A DNA stretch of 64,000 nucleotides from Hippopus hippopus. Lineage: Eukaryota; Mollusca; Bivalvia; Cardiida; Cardiidae. The stretch lies in contig OX328106.1 of NCBI GenBank assembly GCA_946811185.2, positions 30,502,426-30,566,425 of the forward strand, in the 5' to 3' direction. The notes under the pieces were generated by a model. It did not search any database and was not told where the DNA came from. It saw only the letters and a list, made by a program, of their open reading frames with translations. Numbering within the stretch: the first letter of the stretch is position 1; every line of letters starts with the position of its first letter. Below, piece by piece: positions 23,601 through 36,203 of this stretch. The position numbers and the translations under genes are program-made.

Positions 23601-23954
23601 ATTTAAAGCAGACGATGCAACAGCGCACACCTTTAGAGAGACCAATCAAGCACATACATTATAAGCTGGCATCTCACAGTCAAGTTTGAAGACATGTGGA
23701 CTAATCTTGAAACTTACATTAATCCCCTCTACCAGATGACAAGGATTTAAACTTTCCTAGGATATAAGACAACCTAGTAACTAGGAGTCAAATTGTAGGA
23801 TTTTTGATAAAAGTAGCAGAAAACTTCGTCGTGGGAAATTCAGAAAATGCCGGTTTCCAGAATTTTATAAAAGATTTCCACAATGTTTTCAAAAGCTTTC
23901 TTCTTCAGAGTCGATGGAAAACGGGATTTTTGTAAAATGGCGAATCCCCAGGGA

Positions 23955-24356
23955 TCTATGCAAAAACAATCTCAACAAAGTCTAGCTGAGGAAAAAACCC
24001 ATCTGTTAACGACGACAGTATCAAGCTAAACACTAAATGCAGTATGCAGGCTGAGGGGACAAACATATTGTATACGTCAAAGGTTTTAGCTGAAAAATAG
24101 AATGAAGTATAAAGAATGAGGAAATTGACCTCCTGTATACGACGAAAGCGTTTACCTGGAAAACGGAATGATGTATGCATACTTACGAAACAATGAATGC
24201 GATAACTAGACTGAAGAAACATTGATCGCAGTGTATAGACTGGTAAACGTTGAATGCAGTGGACAAACTGAGGAAACACGGAATGTAATTTATCGACTGA
24301 GGAGTTATCGAATACAGTATACAGTGTAAGAAAACATTGGATGCATTTTACGGACT
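23955..24356. repeat. Degenerate 29-bp minisatellite
   Basis: Units such as AGGAAACACGGAATGTAATT + TATCGACTG and AGAAAACATTGGATGCATTT + TACGGACTA repeat every ~29 bp, about 13 copies. Two more copies lie at 24,613-24,662 beyond the inserted repeat. Confidence 0.7.
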
Positions 24357-24612
24357 ATGAAAACGTTACTTCTTTCCGCTTTAATGACAACCATCAACGG
24401 AAACTAGTAATAATATGGTGCAGGCTACTCAATATATCGCTCGTATCGGTCGACACCGCCATTTTGGATGTTACATGTTCAAAATGCAGTCATGTATACG
24501 GGGCTCCCGAACTGGAAACTGCTTTTACGTGGATTTTGCCAGTGTCCATGCATATATGTTTCGGGCATATTATTCAATCAGTTCGCGAGAAATTTCTTTG
24601 CTGTATAATAGT
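24357..24612 (+). repeat. CRE-bearing repeat family, 3' block only
   Basis: Matches the last ~260 bp of the three longer copies, from CTTTCCGCTTTAATGACAAC to AGAAATTTCTTTGCTGTATA. It splits a 29-bp minisatellite, which suggests the 3' block may move on its own. Confidence 0.7.
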
Positions 24613-25252
24613 GAATTCAGTAAACAGAGTGAGGAAACACTGAATGCAATTTACGGTCTGGGACATATTTTACAATTTAGATCTGCCTATATTTTTAATA
24701 CTGAGTCATGTTGATTTACCACACTGATAAGCGGTGCTTTCAAAATCATCTGGTGTAAAATGACATTTCAGTAAATGCTCAAATTCAAATACATCAAAGA
24801 CGTCACCTTGCTGAACAAAAGCACTGTTTTTGATAAATAAGACAGCGTGTGGCAAATTCAACCCTTTGGGCGCCAAATTTATAGAAGTGAAACGGAAAAA
24901 TATATTAAGAACGTGCCAGATATCATTATTCCTAGATGGTTTAAGCCTGGAAAAAAATCTAAAAATGTATAGATGCAAGATTAGATAATGTAAAGATAGG
25001 TGACGTCTGATCTCGAATCTGCACCACCCTTTATTGCACAGAAACATAAGAATTTGACCTTACAAGACGACGAAATTTAAGATTCGTTCGTATTTAAAAC
25101 ATTTGCAGAAGTCAAAATTAAGGTGGCTCTACGTATTGGCTAATGATGGGGTTTGTGTTTGAAAGGGAAGAAAAAACGTGGAATAAAGAGACTATGCCGT
25201 GTCTTCCTCATGATCGTTATAAATACATGATTGTTTAGTAAATTTTAACTCT

Positions 25253-25455
25253 CTTAGTGAATATTAACTCTCTACTAAACGGCAAAACATAGTGCTCGAC
25301 CAGACTGAGGGCATTTACAGAAGACAAATTTTAAAGTAGCGCAAATAATATTTTTTGTCATTGATTGGTTACCAGCATTTTCTCCTTTTCCCACAATGTT
25401 TTCAATATCCTCCTTCGGAGTTAAAACTTATGATTGTGTGGTAGAAGGGTAAATG
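25253..25455. mobile_element. MITE family P1, core half-deleted
   Basis: TTAACTCTCTACTAAACGGC start, GGTTACCAGCATTTTCTCC retained, GTGTGGTAGAAGGGTAAA end. Relatives lie at 25,070-25,245 (no palindrome) and 25,697-25,840. Confidence 0.7.
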
Positions 25456-26249
25456 TGTTGTATATTATAGAGAAATAATTGGCTATCTTTAACATCCTTG
25501 CCGCTATAACAATGTTAATTATATATCATGTTTGATGTTAACGACTGTACAACATACAAGTTATTCTAAGTAGTTATTCGGGACGTTAACACAACACATA
25601 AACAAGAAATCGAGAGTACGGAATCTTCTGACGACCATTAAAAATATGTAGCGATAATATTACGATATAAACATATTTTTTCAACGGCACCGATTTAACT
25701 CTCTATCAAACGAAAAAAAAAATGTTGACAGGGTCAAATTGAAAGTATTTGCAGATGAAAAATAAGATGTGGATTTGTATCAGAAAGGGTAGAAGAATTG
25801 TAGGTGAAGGAGAAATGCTGGTTACAAGTTGCCAAATTTAAAACTCTTTTTAAGGCTCATTCTTTTTATGCTAGCGATTGAAACACTGACCGACTGTAAT
25901 GCAACACATAGTCAAATTCATAATAATGTTCATACTAATAAAAGGTATGAACTAACTTTGCCCACAGTTCGATCCCCAATTTGTTTACGTTTGGTCGTTA
26001 ATCGAGAATCTGATCGCTTATAAGGCATTTCATCAGTGTGCTTATGAAAACTTAATAACCTGAATGCCAATAATATTAGTCCATATTGAAACAAACATGT
26101 ATACAGGTATTATTCTTAATATCGAAATAATAAATAGGAGACAAACTAGTTTTTTGACAAACAAGTCTGTTAGCATCGTTGCTATTCCGTTCGCTATGTT
26201 TGTTCTGCAAACAAGAACGATCTTATGTTATATAACAGAGTAATCGCTG

Positions 26250-28560
26250 GTAAGTACAGTCGACTCGCACCTGTAACTCTCGCCTCACCTCATATGGCAG
26301 AATTGCCATATTGAACCATTTTGGCTGATAATACAGTCTCTCCAATGTCTGTTGCAGCCTTCCAGGTATCTCTGTCTTGAGTAAGACACGTGGCCTACAT
26401 CATCGGGATCAGCACCAGCCCTCCGAATGGCTGGAACAACTGAACGATGTTACCACCTACTAAAGGGCGTGCACGTTCCTTTACATGGCATCATCCAACG
26501 TGACTTTACCTCCGGCGGAACGACCGCCCCTGCGCCTAGTCACTCGATGTCAATGGAACCGCATCGCCGACTTTCCGAGTGAAAGTTGCCCACTGGTTGT
26601 CCACTCTTTTGCCAACAGCAACAATCACGTCAATGACACACCGGCGAGGATTTGACAACCACACCTACAACATAATCCAAGCCTACCCCCTGACAAAGCA
26701 TCGTTTTACCGTGCATCAAGCCAGAGTCATAAGCCAGTACCTTGAGACACAGTTACAACCCCACTAAACACCCCTTGACTTGACACAAAAGCTACCTGGA
26801 AATAAGCAACACGTCAGATTTGAATGGTCAATTGTGAAAGGTCTGCCTAGCAAATAGAAACTATACTGCTGTGTACAATAAACTATTGCCAGCGATTCTT
26901 CACAATCTGCTCTCCGGGCCAATAACAGCTTACACCCTCACCTTAGTTGGTCCATGAGAGTCGTCTATCTCCAGGACAAGTGTTTCATCCAGGAATACCA
27001 ATGCCTTATCGCCGCTCAAAGCGCCTCATCATTTGCAACGGGGCATATTGAAAGACATCCCTGTGAGTGCGTGACAGTGCTGTCCCATCATTCACTCCCA
27101 TCTCCTTTCTGAATAAGGACCTAATTCTGGATAACCCCATGGCATACTTTATTCACCAGTTGACATTGTTCATCTATCTTTAAATGAATTCCAAACCAAT
27201 GGCTTAGAATTCTAGGAACTCAACTTACCCCATAATTCGGTGCCAAATGAGGACCTAAACAGAAATTTATCATCTGAAATTCATGAATTTTATCAACAAA
27301 CCAAAATCCAAAAATTTATCATTAAATTTAGCAAGGCAACATCCAACTGAACTTCAACAGACTAGAGGGCAGTGCAAGAAAGCTCGATGGCACCTCCCTG
27401 CTTAAACACTTGGCCTTTCAAAACATCACTAGATCCCCCAATGGATCCCGCGAAAACCCACGACAACGCCTTGTGACCATCAACACAAACTAACCATGTT
27501 AGTGTCACACTTGATCGCATTAGACGGAGCAGTCGCCTACAAAACAACCAGCTGGACACCCAAACTCCTAACTTGCACCTCCACCAAATACCGCTACTTC
27601 ATACTTGTGGAGAAAACACATTCCTCAGCTTTTACCGGGTACAGCTCGGAACAGCTGACTTCTAAAACAGATGTTACATTTAAGTAAATTTTCTGCCTCA
27701 ATGCTAAGTAAATCAACTTTTATTGTAAAAATGAAACACAAAACTTACCAACCAAAATTTCTAAACTTTTTCACTCAACATGTATAGCCAAACTATAAAT
27801 TTGTAAATTTACCACAGATTTACAAAATTTATCACCTATCCAGATTTTTTTTTTCCCCAAATTCTAAAATTTGTAAATTTTTCCACAAATTTAAAGATTC
27901 AATGGCTGTGAAGGCAGTAAACCCCTACTTACCTCTCCCCCCACCCTCTGTCATTGGTATGACCTTCCAGAACATAAATAATGAAATTCATTCCCGGAAA
28001 GCATGCAGCTGCAACACAGTCTGGCACTGCGTCAATCAAACTGCTGCATCTCAGACAGGAGTGTTGATAATGAACAGCATGCAGACCAAAATTTTGTCCT
28101 CACCACCGTATGACATATTTACGGGTTTATCCCAAAGCGAGCAAATAAGCTCATTGGTACATGCGAACTGCTGCCATTTTGCATGCACATGAACAAATCC
28201 CAAGGCAATCCAGCAAACACAAAGCGACGAATTGGTCTATCTTCTAGGTAGAGCGCAAACAAATATCTCCGGCTTGCCCATGGAATCAAGCCAGATCCAT
28301 CATCTTCTAACGTTGAAACCGCCTTGGTTGGGGACGATACCACACCTCTGCCACCAGTAAAGTAACTGGCGCTTACTTCGGAGACAGTCCACCATCCAGT
28401 CGCTTACCTGTATTTAGTCCAGCTGTCCTGATGTTAAGGATATCAGTCGCTGCCCGCGAGAGGTGACTATCCTCCACCTCTGGCTTACCGAAAGAGACTT
28501 CAGTTCTGTCCTTGACGTCACAGGAAACTCGGCAATCTCTGGAAACTTCCTGGGAAATTC
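26250..28560. other. GC-richer block of unknown origin
   Basis: Visibly richer in C on the plus strand than its neighbours, with sharp change near 26,250 and 28,570. It lacks the window's MITE families. Several short peptides look protein-like on the minus strand (for example GHKALSWVFAGSIGGSSDV at about 27,400-27,480 and LIPWASRRYLFALYLED at about 28,200-28,290), but stops and frame changes prevent any continuous gene. It may be a decayed retroelement or gene fragment; I cannot name it. Confidence 0.4.
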
Positions 28561-28574
28561 ACAGTGAACTGACC

Positions 28575-28713
28575 TCGATCCACTACACTTCCTTCCCTCC
28601 TCCTTTCCTTCCTTCCTGCCTTCCTTCCATCCTTCCTTCCTTCCTTCTTTTATTTCTTTCTTTCTTTCTTCCTTCCTTCCTTCCTTCCTTCATTCATTCA
28701 TTCATTCATTCAT
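28575..28713. repeat. Polypyrimidine tract (CCTT)n / (CATT)n
   Basis: About 140 bp of CCTTC and TTTC repeats grading into CATT repeats; marks the right edge of the GC-richer block. Confidence 0.95.
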
Positions 28714-28815
28714 TAGTTCTAATTGCTGAACCTGACTCTGCATCATTATACACACTACTTAACCCTTCAAAAATTAAAGAAATGTGTTATGTATAGTCAG
28801 TAGTAAAGACCGACA

Positions 28816-29000
28816 TGTGAGTCATTCTGTGGAAAGGTGGCTTAATGGATCTGAAAAAAAAAAAGCATCGATCGTGACTGCAGTACAAGCAGGCTGACAT
28901 GGGTGGATACTTTTTGCTTTCGATCAATTTTCTGCTTGTCAAATGACCATTTTACCCCATGATTTCAGATATTTGCTTCTTTTGATCCATATTTATGTGA
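28816..29000 (+). mobile_element. MITE family F3, partial
   Basis: GTGAGTCATTCTGTGGAAAG start and GCAGGCTGACATGGGTGGAT; right TIR missing. Other partial copies: 6,774-6,880, 9,276-9,350 and 56,683-56,760. Confidence 0.6.
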
Positions 29001-29342
29001 AAACAACTGAGATGCGGCTTGCACTACAAGGAATAAAACTACACTTGTAAAGGAGGAAACAAAAACCATAATAACACACATTTGCCTACACGAATTTATC
29101 CCTTCCCTCTGGTATATTCCTTTTATGAACTTTGTTAACCGGTCAAATGACACAGTTCTGTTGACGTAGAAACCATCTTTTGTATAGCAATGCATTTTCT
29201 TGCACCAGTTTTGTATTCTGGCTAGAAGAACTAGAATGGCTGGATTCAAATCCCTCAATCGATTGTTAACCTCTAAATTGACTGTTGCGTACGAATTCAC
29301 AGTTTCAAATGGAAAGAGTTGAGGCTGTGGGGTGCCTCTCAA
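28965..29342 (-). CDS. Hypothetical ORF, 125 aa, one hydrophobic segment
   Basis: The longest minus-strand ORF here not explained by a repeat. It contains NRLRDLNPAILVLLARIQNW, an NRT site, and a hydrophobic run CVIMVFVSSFTSVVLFLVV near residues 88-106. Its last ~10 codons overlap an F3 fragment. A possible acceptor (TTCTCTAG) lies just upstream. No family recognised; it may be a 3' exon or chance. Confidence 0.22.
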   Translation of the reverse strand: MRGTPQPQLFPFETVNSYATVNLEVNNRLRDLNPAILVLLARIQNWCKKMHCYTKDGFYVNRTVSFDRLTKFIKGIYQREGINSCRQMCVIMVFVSSFTSVVLFLVVQAASQLFSHKYGSKEANI

Positions 29343-30058
29343 AATAGTCTCTTAAAAACTAGAGAAAACATTTAACTTGGCATTATAGCCCCATTTATTA
29401 TGAGATACGTTCTACAGATGCTTTCGTCGGATTGCTCAAATTGAGTTCAAATTCATTTTGATAATTTACAAAATTGTAAGCGATGGTATCTCAGCGTGGC
29501 ACAAATCTATGTAATAGTGCTAAAGCCTGTAAAATATTTTCATAACCTCTTCTCAATCTAGACTCTCAGGGAAAATTGCGGAGAGTAATTTCCACGGCAA
29601 TGCGGGGAGTTTAGCATTTGTCTAATAAAGCAATTATGGATTTATTATGAAAGTATGTGCTTTTAATTGAAGCTGTGATGATGTTTCGCTAATTTCAACA
29701 TTTAAAATACATAATGGCTAATGCTCGCGTAATTTAGTTACGATATGGGTGATTTGAGATATGAAAATAGCGTTTACGCGACTTCGGAACGTATTAGTAA
29801 GCATTTACTGAGATAATGTTGATCAGAAGGGTTGCGATTGGTGGGGTTTTATTCGTGTCCCTCTTTGCGGTAGAAAACACGGTAATATCGAGGGTAATTT
29901 CGTTATCTGAGGAAATTCTACTTCGATTTAATAGCGATATTAAAAGTAAAACATGATTACCAGTAAATCTTTTTTTCCCTGTAATATTTGTACTTTAATC
30001 CTGCTTAAGCTCACAGCGCCTTTAAAGCTTGACATCGGTGAGTCCGTTCAATATTGTG

Positions 30059-30288
30059 TAACTCTTAACCAAACGACAAAAATTTACATTTGTCCAAACT
30101 CTCAGCATTTGTACACAACAAATTCATTTTGTCCAAAATGACGGGACTTGCCTTTGAAAAGGTAGAAAAATTATGTGGAAAAAGGAGAAAATGACGGTAG
30201 GCCTAAATAGTATTTTCTCCCCCCCCCCCTTCCCTTTCAAGGGCGTTGAATTTATGGTTTGTTTGGTATAGGGGTTAGGTTTGACAAA
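30059..30288. mobile_element. MITE family P1, diverged
   Basis: TAACTCTTAACCAAACGACA start; the core has decayed and gained a C-run. Confidence 0.6.
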
Positions 30289-30330
30289 CGTCTGCAATGG
30301 AATATATAAGTACCCGTACAGGGTCATGGG

Positions 30331-30650
30331 TATTGATTGATTGACTGATTGATTTTCGTTTATCTAGGCTATCGTCGCCACCGGTTGCCCTTATTGGCGA
30401 CGCCCCAAGAAGGCTGTTAGCTATGTGACGGGTGATAGCGCAAGATACAGGATTAAACTCATACTAAGTTACCGCTTGTTCTTTAACATGCTCAGCGTAT
30501 AGCACCGTCAAACAGGACCTAGGCTACACGTCATACGAAAGAATTTACTAATGCTAGGAGATTAGCCGTGGGAATCGAAACCACACCTTAAAGTGGCCCG
30601 AGATCTGATGTTCACAAGTCTCATGCTCTACCACCTGGGCCATTGGGGCT
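30331..30650 (-). mobile_element. tRNA-derived SINE (third subfamily)
   Basis: Tail GATTGATTGACTGATTGATT; the head on the minus strand reads GGCCCAGGTGGTAGAGCATG ... GGTTTCGATTCCCACGG. Confidence 0.78.
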
Positions 30651-30705
30651 GATCAGGTCATGGATAAGTCTGTGACGTGTAATCCGGCAACAAGAAATAC
30701 AAGCA

Positions 30706-30899
30706 GGGTCCGTATTCACCAACCATTTTTACGAACATTCTTTGTCTTAGTCTTCAAGATTTTCAAAATTTGAAAGTAGCACAACTTCTGATTGGCTAAA
30801 CCAAATGGTTTAGCCAATCAGAAGTTGTGTGACTTTGAAATTTGAAAATTCTGGAGAATAAGACTGAGAACGTTCTTGGTTGGTGAATACATACCCTGG
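30706..30899. mobile_element. Foldback MITE
   Basis: Nearly full-length palindrome: GTATTCACCAACCATTTT ... CTTCTGATTGGCTAAACCA|AATGGTTTAGCCAATCAGAAG ... TTGGTTGGTGAATAC. A diverged copy is at 63,783-63,975. Confidence 0.85.
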
Positions 30900-31082
30900 A
30901 CTTCAGAGACCATACTGGCAAACATAATCAAGATGTTTCTTAACCTCTGCCATTGCCAGTCTTGATCGGCAACAAAATTACGCAATTGGCATGCCATCAT
31001 CATTAGAACTTGTGATTGTAACGATTTCTTAACATATTATGTTCATTTCATTTATTTTTCATGCCGAAATTGGACTTCGGCG

Positions 31083-31312
31083 TAAATATGTAAGCGGTGC
31101 TTTGGTAAACGGGGGTTTATTGTTTCTCCGTGATGTATTGTGCCAAGCAAGTCATCACATAACTGTGGATCCATACAACTCATTTTGTCTAACAATATAT
31201 GGAATCAAATTTACACACAGCAAAAAACTTTCGACCCATGTCAGCCTGTGCAGGCTTTAAATTTGATACTATTTGCAAATGTGTAAAACCCTTTTAACAG
31301 TGAGCATGACTA
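31083..31312 (-). mobile_element. MITE family F3, diverged
   Basis: GTGATGTATTGTGCCAAGCA and CATGTCAGCCTGTGCAGGCT; right end CAGTGAGCATGACTAAT. Confidence 0.7.
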
Positions 31313-31561
31313 ATATTTATTTTACATTGGCTAAAAACAAACATTCCATCCTAAACTTTCCATCACCAACTGTGCACTGCACACTTATGGGAGTACATGA
31401 CAGTTCGACGTAGTTGACTACGCTGGATTCTAACCTATTTCTTGGAATTGATATAGCTCTACTCGAATGAATAAATAGTAATTTGTAATTGATACAATTT
31501 CTGGACATGTTAATTCTGCAGGTCCGTGATGGTCTGTTTGCAGGCAAATTTATAAAATGAT

Positions 31562-31817
31562 ATGAGACATGCTCTGGCAAAAGGAGACTTAATGCATCTT
31601 CGTAATCCATGACACCAAGCAGGTCATCACGTACATGTAACTACGGATCCATAAAATCCAGTTTGTTTAACAACCAACTGAATCATGAGGTAGACTGACC
31701 CTGAAATGCAGAAAATTTAAAGATGGCAAAAAGCTTCGGCCCATGTCAGACTGCGCAGGTTGACATGGGTAGATGCTTTTTGCAAATGCATTAGGCCCCC
31801 TTTTCACAGAGCATGGC
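31562..31817 (-). mobile_element. MITE family F3
   Basis: TGAGACATGCTCTGGCAAAA start, TTTTCACAGAGCATGGCT end. Confidence 0.85.
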
Positions 31818-32186
31818 TATTGCGAAACTTTTTCAAGCGTTACCATAATATATTATACTTGTAACTCATTACTGTACAGTCTACAAATATTCTCATACAA
31901 TGGTTTGAATTTATTATCTAATCTTCATAACATATTGAAAATTTCGCTTTTAACAATATGCAAAACAATACGGAAAAGGAAAAAATTGCTTGTGGGGCTA
32001 CTTTTCATTATTTCTCTTCATACTTAACCACAAAAAGAGTTTCAATATTCATGCTCCGGTGCCTCTAACGCTTTTCATCTTTTTTTAGAAGATATTTTGT
32101 GTCGTTTTTAATTCTACTACCTTCTTATTTAAATCGCCCAGTTTTACTGGCGCAGAAAGTAGAGGGCATGCCTTTAAAGGTATTTT

Positions 32187-32370
32187 TCCCTTTACCAGAC
32201 GACAAAGTTTGAGACTTGTCCAAACTGAAAGCATTTGCAGACGACAAACTGAATGCGGCTGAAATGATTTGTTTGGTTACAAACATTTCTCCTTTTCCCA
32301 CATTTTTTTCTAAAGCCCTTTTCCTTAGAATCCTTAAAAATACGAGATTGTTTAGAACAGGTATAATTAA
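32187..32370. mobile_element. MITE family P1, diverged
   Basis: CCCTTTACCAGACGACAAAG start and CATTTCTCCTTTTCCCAC; half of the palindrome is lost. Confidence 0.65.
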
Positions 32371-32495
32371 GAATCACTACCCAAGACGTCTTGACTTCAA
32401 AATCACGGGCAGGGGGGGTTCGAAAAATCCTCCCTCTTGAAGTAGCCACTATGGGAGTGCCAGGGCATTGACTTGACCTCTTCAACTATCTCTGT

Positions 32496-32775
32496 TTTTT
32501 TGTTTATTATTTGACGACGTTTTCAACATTATTTCATATATATCGCTGCGGCCAGTGCACCTATCCATGCTTTCCTTGAGTTCCTTTTACAAGCACTTCT
32601 CACAGCATTCTTCCTAAGCCACTGGCTGCTTTCCCACATTACCATCGTCGAAACATTAATCAGTGGCTAGAGAGGAATGAATCCTGTTGCAACGACTATC
32701 ATCAATCCAGGGAAAGAAATTGGCCGAGATAGAGCGGGTTCGTACCAGTAACCCCCACCCCATGCCCTGGTCTCA
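32496..32775 (-). mobile_element. tRNA-derived SINE
   Basis: ACGTTTTCAACATTATTTCA through CTATCATCAATCCAGGGAAA; the head is decayed. Confidence 0.72.
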
Positions 32776-33439
32776 AGTCTTGTTCTCTTCCACATATTCT
32801 TCCGAGCTCGGCCTAACTATCTCGTTTTACCTATCAGACAAGTCCAAGATCTCAGCATGGAGTAAGGTCTTTAAAAATACCGGTATATCATAGCTCTTAT
32901 ATCAGTCATAAACCCTGACAAAGTATTTTATCGCCAACGGTGTAAACGGTGTTAACTCCCATAATTCACTCGTGCGATTACTCCACATATGTAAATGATT
33001 TTTCGAAAGCAATGAAACTTCCATTAAGATGTCGTTATAGACATGCCTTATTGACAAAATTTACTACTGCGAAAAATAAATTTGAAACCGGATCATGTAA
33101 AAATAAGGCTTATATACCGAAAACAAAGAATAAAACATCCCTGAATTAAGGCGAGACAAATGAAAAGGGGTCCGGTTTTTCGTCTGGAACTGTTCGGCTT
33201 ACTTACCACGTGCGTGTAAAATTCCTAAAGTTACAAGTTTTATTTCTAGTGCCTCGTTACATCTGTAGATATCAAGATCCTTCCGCCGGACGTGAGCAAA
33301 TTGTAAACAAATGGAAAAATAAACCTTAAAGGCCCATTAGTAGCCAAGAGTAATCAATTCGGAAGTCAAAATGAGACCACATTTATTTCATACCACTTAA
33401 AAAAATAGATATCATTATAAGTCTGCCAATATTTTACAA

Positions 33440-33625
33440 TACATCTGTTAAAGTTCCAGTCGCTGGCAGAAAAACGAGTCTTAAAGCCAGAAATAGATAA
33501 AAAGAAAACTGGGAAAAGATGAAAATGCTGGTTATCAACATTTCCTCCTTTTCCTATGATTTTTTTTTCCAAAGGCTTCTTCCATAGGGTCTGTAAAGCA
33601 CACGTTTTCTTGAACGGTGAGAGCC
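33440..33625. mobile_element. MITE family P1, decayed
   Basis: GATGAAAATGCTGGTTATCA and CATTTCCTCCTTTTCC; ends not identifiable. Confidence 0.5.
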
Positions 33626-35071
33626 CTGTAGTACAGCCGTGTGGAAAAAATTGAGGCAAAAAAGAAAATGCTTCATACAAGCAATGGCTCGTTTTTTTTT
33701 TTTATCATTTTTTTTTCCCCACTTCTGCGTTTTTAGTACGTTTCAAGTAAATGTTTCCTTCAGAATTTCTTCCCAGAGTCCTTTAGTTAGGCAGATTATG
33801 TCCTTCAAATGAATTCCTCGCAGCTTGCAAATTTTAAAGCCGCATGCTTTCTTTGATGAAAAAGTGGGCAAAGAGATAAAAGTTAGTCCTTAAATATATG
33901 GATAATATTTTCAGAAAAGATATTAGAAGGTTATTCACTTCACGAAAGTTTTAATTAATTGGATAATTACGGAAAACCTCCTTTATGCATATTTTGAAGC
34001 AACACCCGAAATACAGTAATGAGGTATGGCTTAATTTGTATACTGCACGGATGTGTCACAATGATTTAAAAAAATGCACCCAGAACTTATATCTACCCCG
34101 AAGTATATCCATCACTCAGTTCGAGGCTTCTTATTAACACTATCTTTTATACTTTGTTTACATACTATGCCCGCGAATCTCCCCGTCTCCTCTTCTATTT
34201 TTTTGGCTGGGCTAAACGACGGAATCTTCGTTAACAAAAATACGCCTTGTCAGTTTGCTATTGCCGATTTTTTCGATTAGTATTATTTATTTATTCATCA
34301 TCATTATCATTATTATTATTATTTATTTATTTATTTATTTATTTATTCGCTTAATTTTTTTCGCTTCATCTTGATGAATTTTACTCTCTTTAACAAATGA
34401 CCACCAAAACAATTGAAGAGTGCATGGGGCTTTAAAGACATTGTACATGAAAAGGGGGAAATGGCCTCTAATGTGTAATTTCTTACTTTGCCAAATTGCT
34501 TTTCTCATATTTTAAAATGCCAACCCTTTTATCACATTTATTATTCATATTTCACAATACTTTTTTAAAGCGTTTTCTATTGCAAATTTCTGGTAATGAC
34601 TTAAGTACATTTTATTAGCTTTAAAAATTACTGTAACGAGGAAAAACGAAACAAGAATATCTGTTGAGAGAAGATAGACAGCGTAACAGATCCTGGAATA
34701 TGAGTATTGAAATTCTTTTGTGGTTTCATATAAATATAAATAAAGAAAAAAAACCTCGCCATCGGTGGCCTCTTTTCTTCATTCTTTTGTGTATATTGTA
34801 TTTCATATGCTGGGATAAGCTGAAACCAAATCATCGTTGAAAAAGGAGCGGTTGCTGCTAAATATTATATGGTGTGATAAATGTGTCCGCAAATAGGCCG
34901 ACAGGGATCCGCCGAATAAACATGTCCACATTTGTACCAATAGCAAAATACTACTCATTCATTCGGGTATAGCAAGACCAAGAAGTAGGTCAGAAGCCAG
35001 CGTAGTCAGCTACGCCGATAAAATCCGAGGAATCTGTTCGAATAAAACTTTTAGCTTCTTCTGAAAAATCA
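33626..35071. other. AT-rich DNA, no gene recognised
   Basis: Contains an (ATT)n/(ATTT)n tract at 34,281-34,348. GTAGTCAGCTACGCC near 34,997 is an inverted copy of a short repeat at 31,408-31,450. Confidence 0.5.
34281..34348. repeat. (ATT)n / (ATTT)n microsatellite
   Basis: Uninterrupted ATTT units after an ATT/ATC stretch. Confidence 0.93.
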
Positions 35072-35489
35072 AAGAAAATATTGATGCATAACATCAATAG
35101 TGCCGCAAATAAGTTGTTTCTGAAATAGGGCACATTACAGCGGGTTAATTTTTTACGCCAAGGGCATCACTTGAACAAACCTCGTACAGGTCCACGTGGT
35201 GATACTACATGACAAATATTTACTCTGGGCCATCTGGGATACGATCTGGTTTTTATCGATCTGGCAATGAAAGTACGGTATTTTACAAGTTAAAAAACAA
35301 AAATCAGTCCAAATAGAAAAACAAAGTTGGTACGGGCTCGATCTGGTAATGAAATTACCGTATTTTTACTTACACGTTAAAAAAAACCCACTGAACCAGT
35401 CCATATAGTAAACAATGTGGCTACCTCCACAGGCACTTTTCAAAAGCGAATGAAAATATAGTGCCGCCGCTCATGCGGCGCCACAATAA
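35072..35489 (+). mobile_element. Unclassified repeat element, copy B (shorter)
   Basis: Same 5' ~150 bp and 3' ~85 bp as 13,775-14,685, with a different ~190-bp middle. Ends in the same GCCGC/GCGGC hairpin and CACAATAA. Confidence 0.75.
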
Positions 35490-35999
35490 GGAATGTCTCC
35501 TTCGGCAACCAGGGCAATTGGGGCTATTCCTGTAAATTAAATTGTCTCTTTGCTAGATAAAGACTAAGGATAACCAAATAACAGATTGGTCCTTTCACCT
35601 GTATTCCTTTGTTTTTATCCTTGGATTCCTTGGGGATGTTGCGATAAATATAATAATGATTTATGATATACATGTAAGGTCCCCATATAATCCAAATCAA
35701 ATTCTGTTCTTAATCATCAGGAACTATGTATATATCGATTTGAAAAACAATCTAACTAGATTTACCTGAAATACGAGTATTATCTCAAGAACCAAGTAAC
35801 CCCATTATCAGGACCAATGTTGTACTTGAGAGGATTAAAGGGAAATAACTGTAGAATGGCCCTCACTCTAGTTGCATTTGAGGGTTGTGTGGATCAAGGT
35901 CAGCCTACACAAAACATTCAGTCTGATCTTTGATCTTAGTTTTCCAAGAATTTGAAAAATTGATAAGGTTTTTAAACATCTAGATCTATATACTAGTTC

Positions 36000-36203
36000 T
36001 ATCTAAAAGCATTTATATTGTAAGACGACAAATTACATGGGGCTCAAATGATGGGATTTGTCCGAGAAAAGGTAGAAAATATGTTGTTGGAAAAGGAGAA
36101 AATGCTGGTTACCTGCATTTTCTTCTTTTTCCACAATGTTTTGAAAAAAGCTGTCTTCCTTAGGGCCGTTAAAACAAGATTTTGTTTGATAAAGGGTTTT
36201 AAA
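36000..36203. mobile_element. MITE family P1
   Basis: GGAAAAGGAGAAAATGCTGG with TACCTGCATTTTCTTC; right end TTTGATAAAGGGTTTTAAA. Confidence 0.7.
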
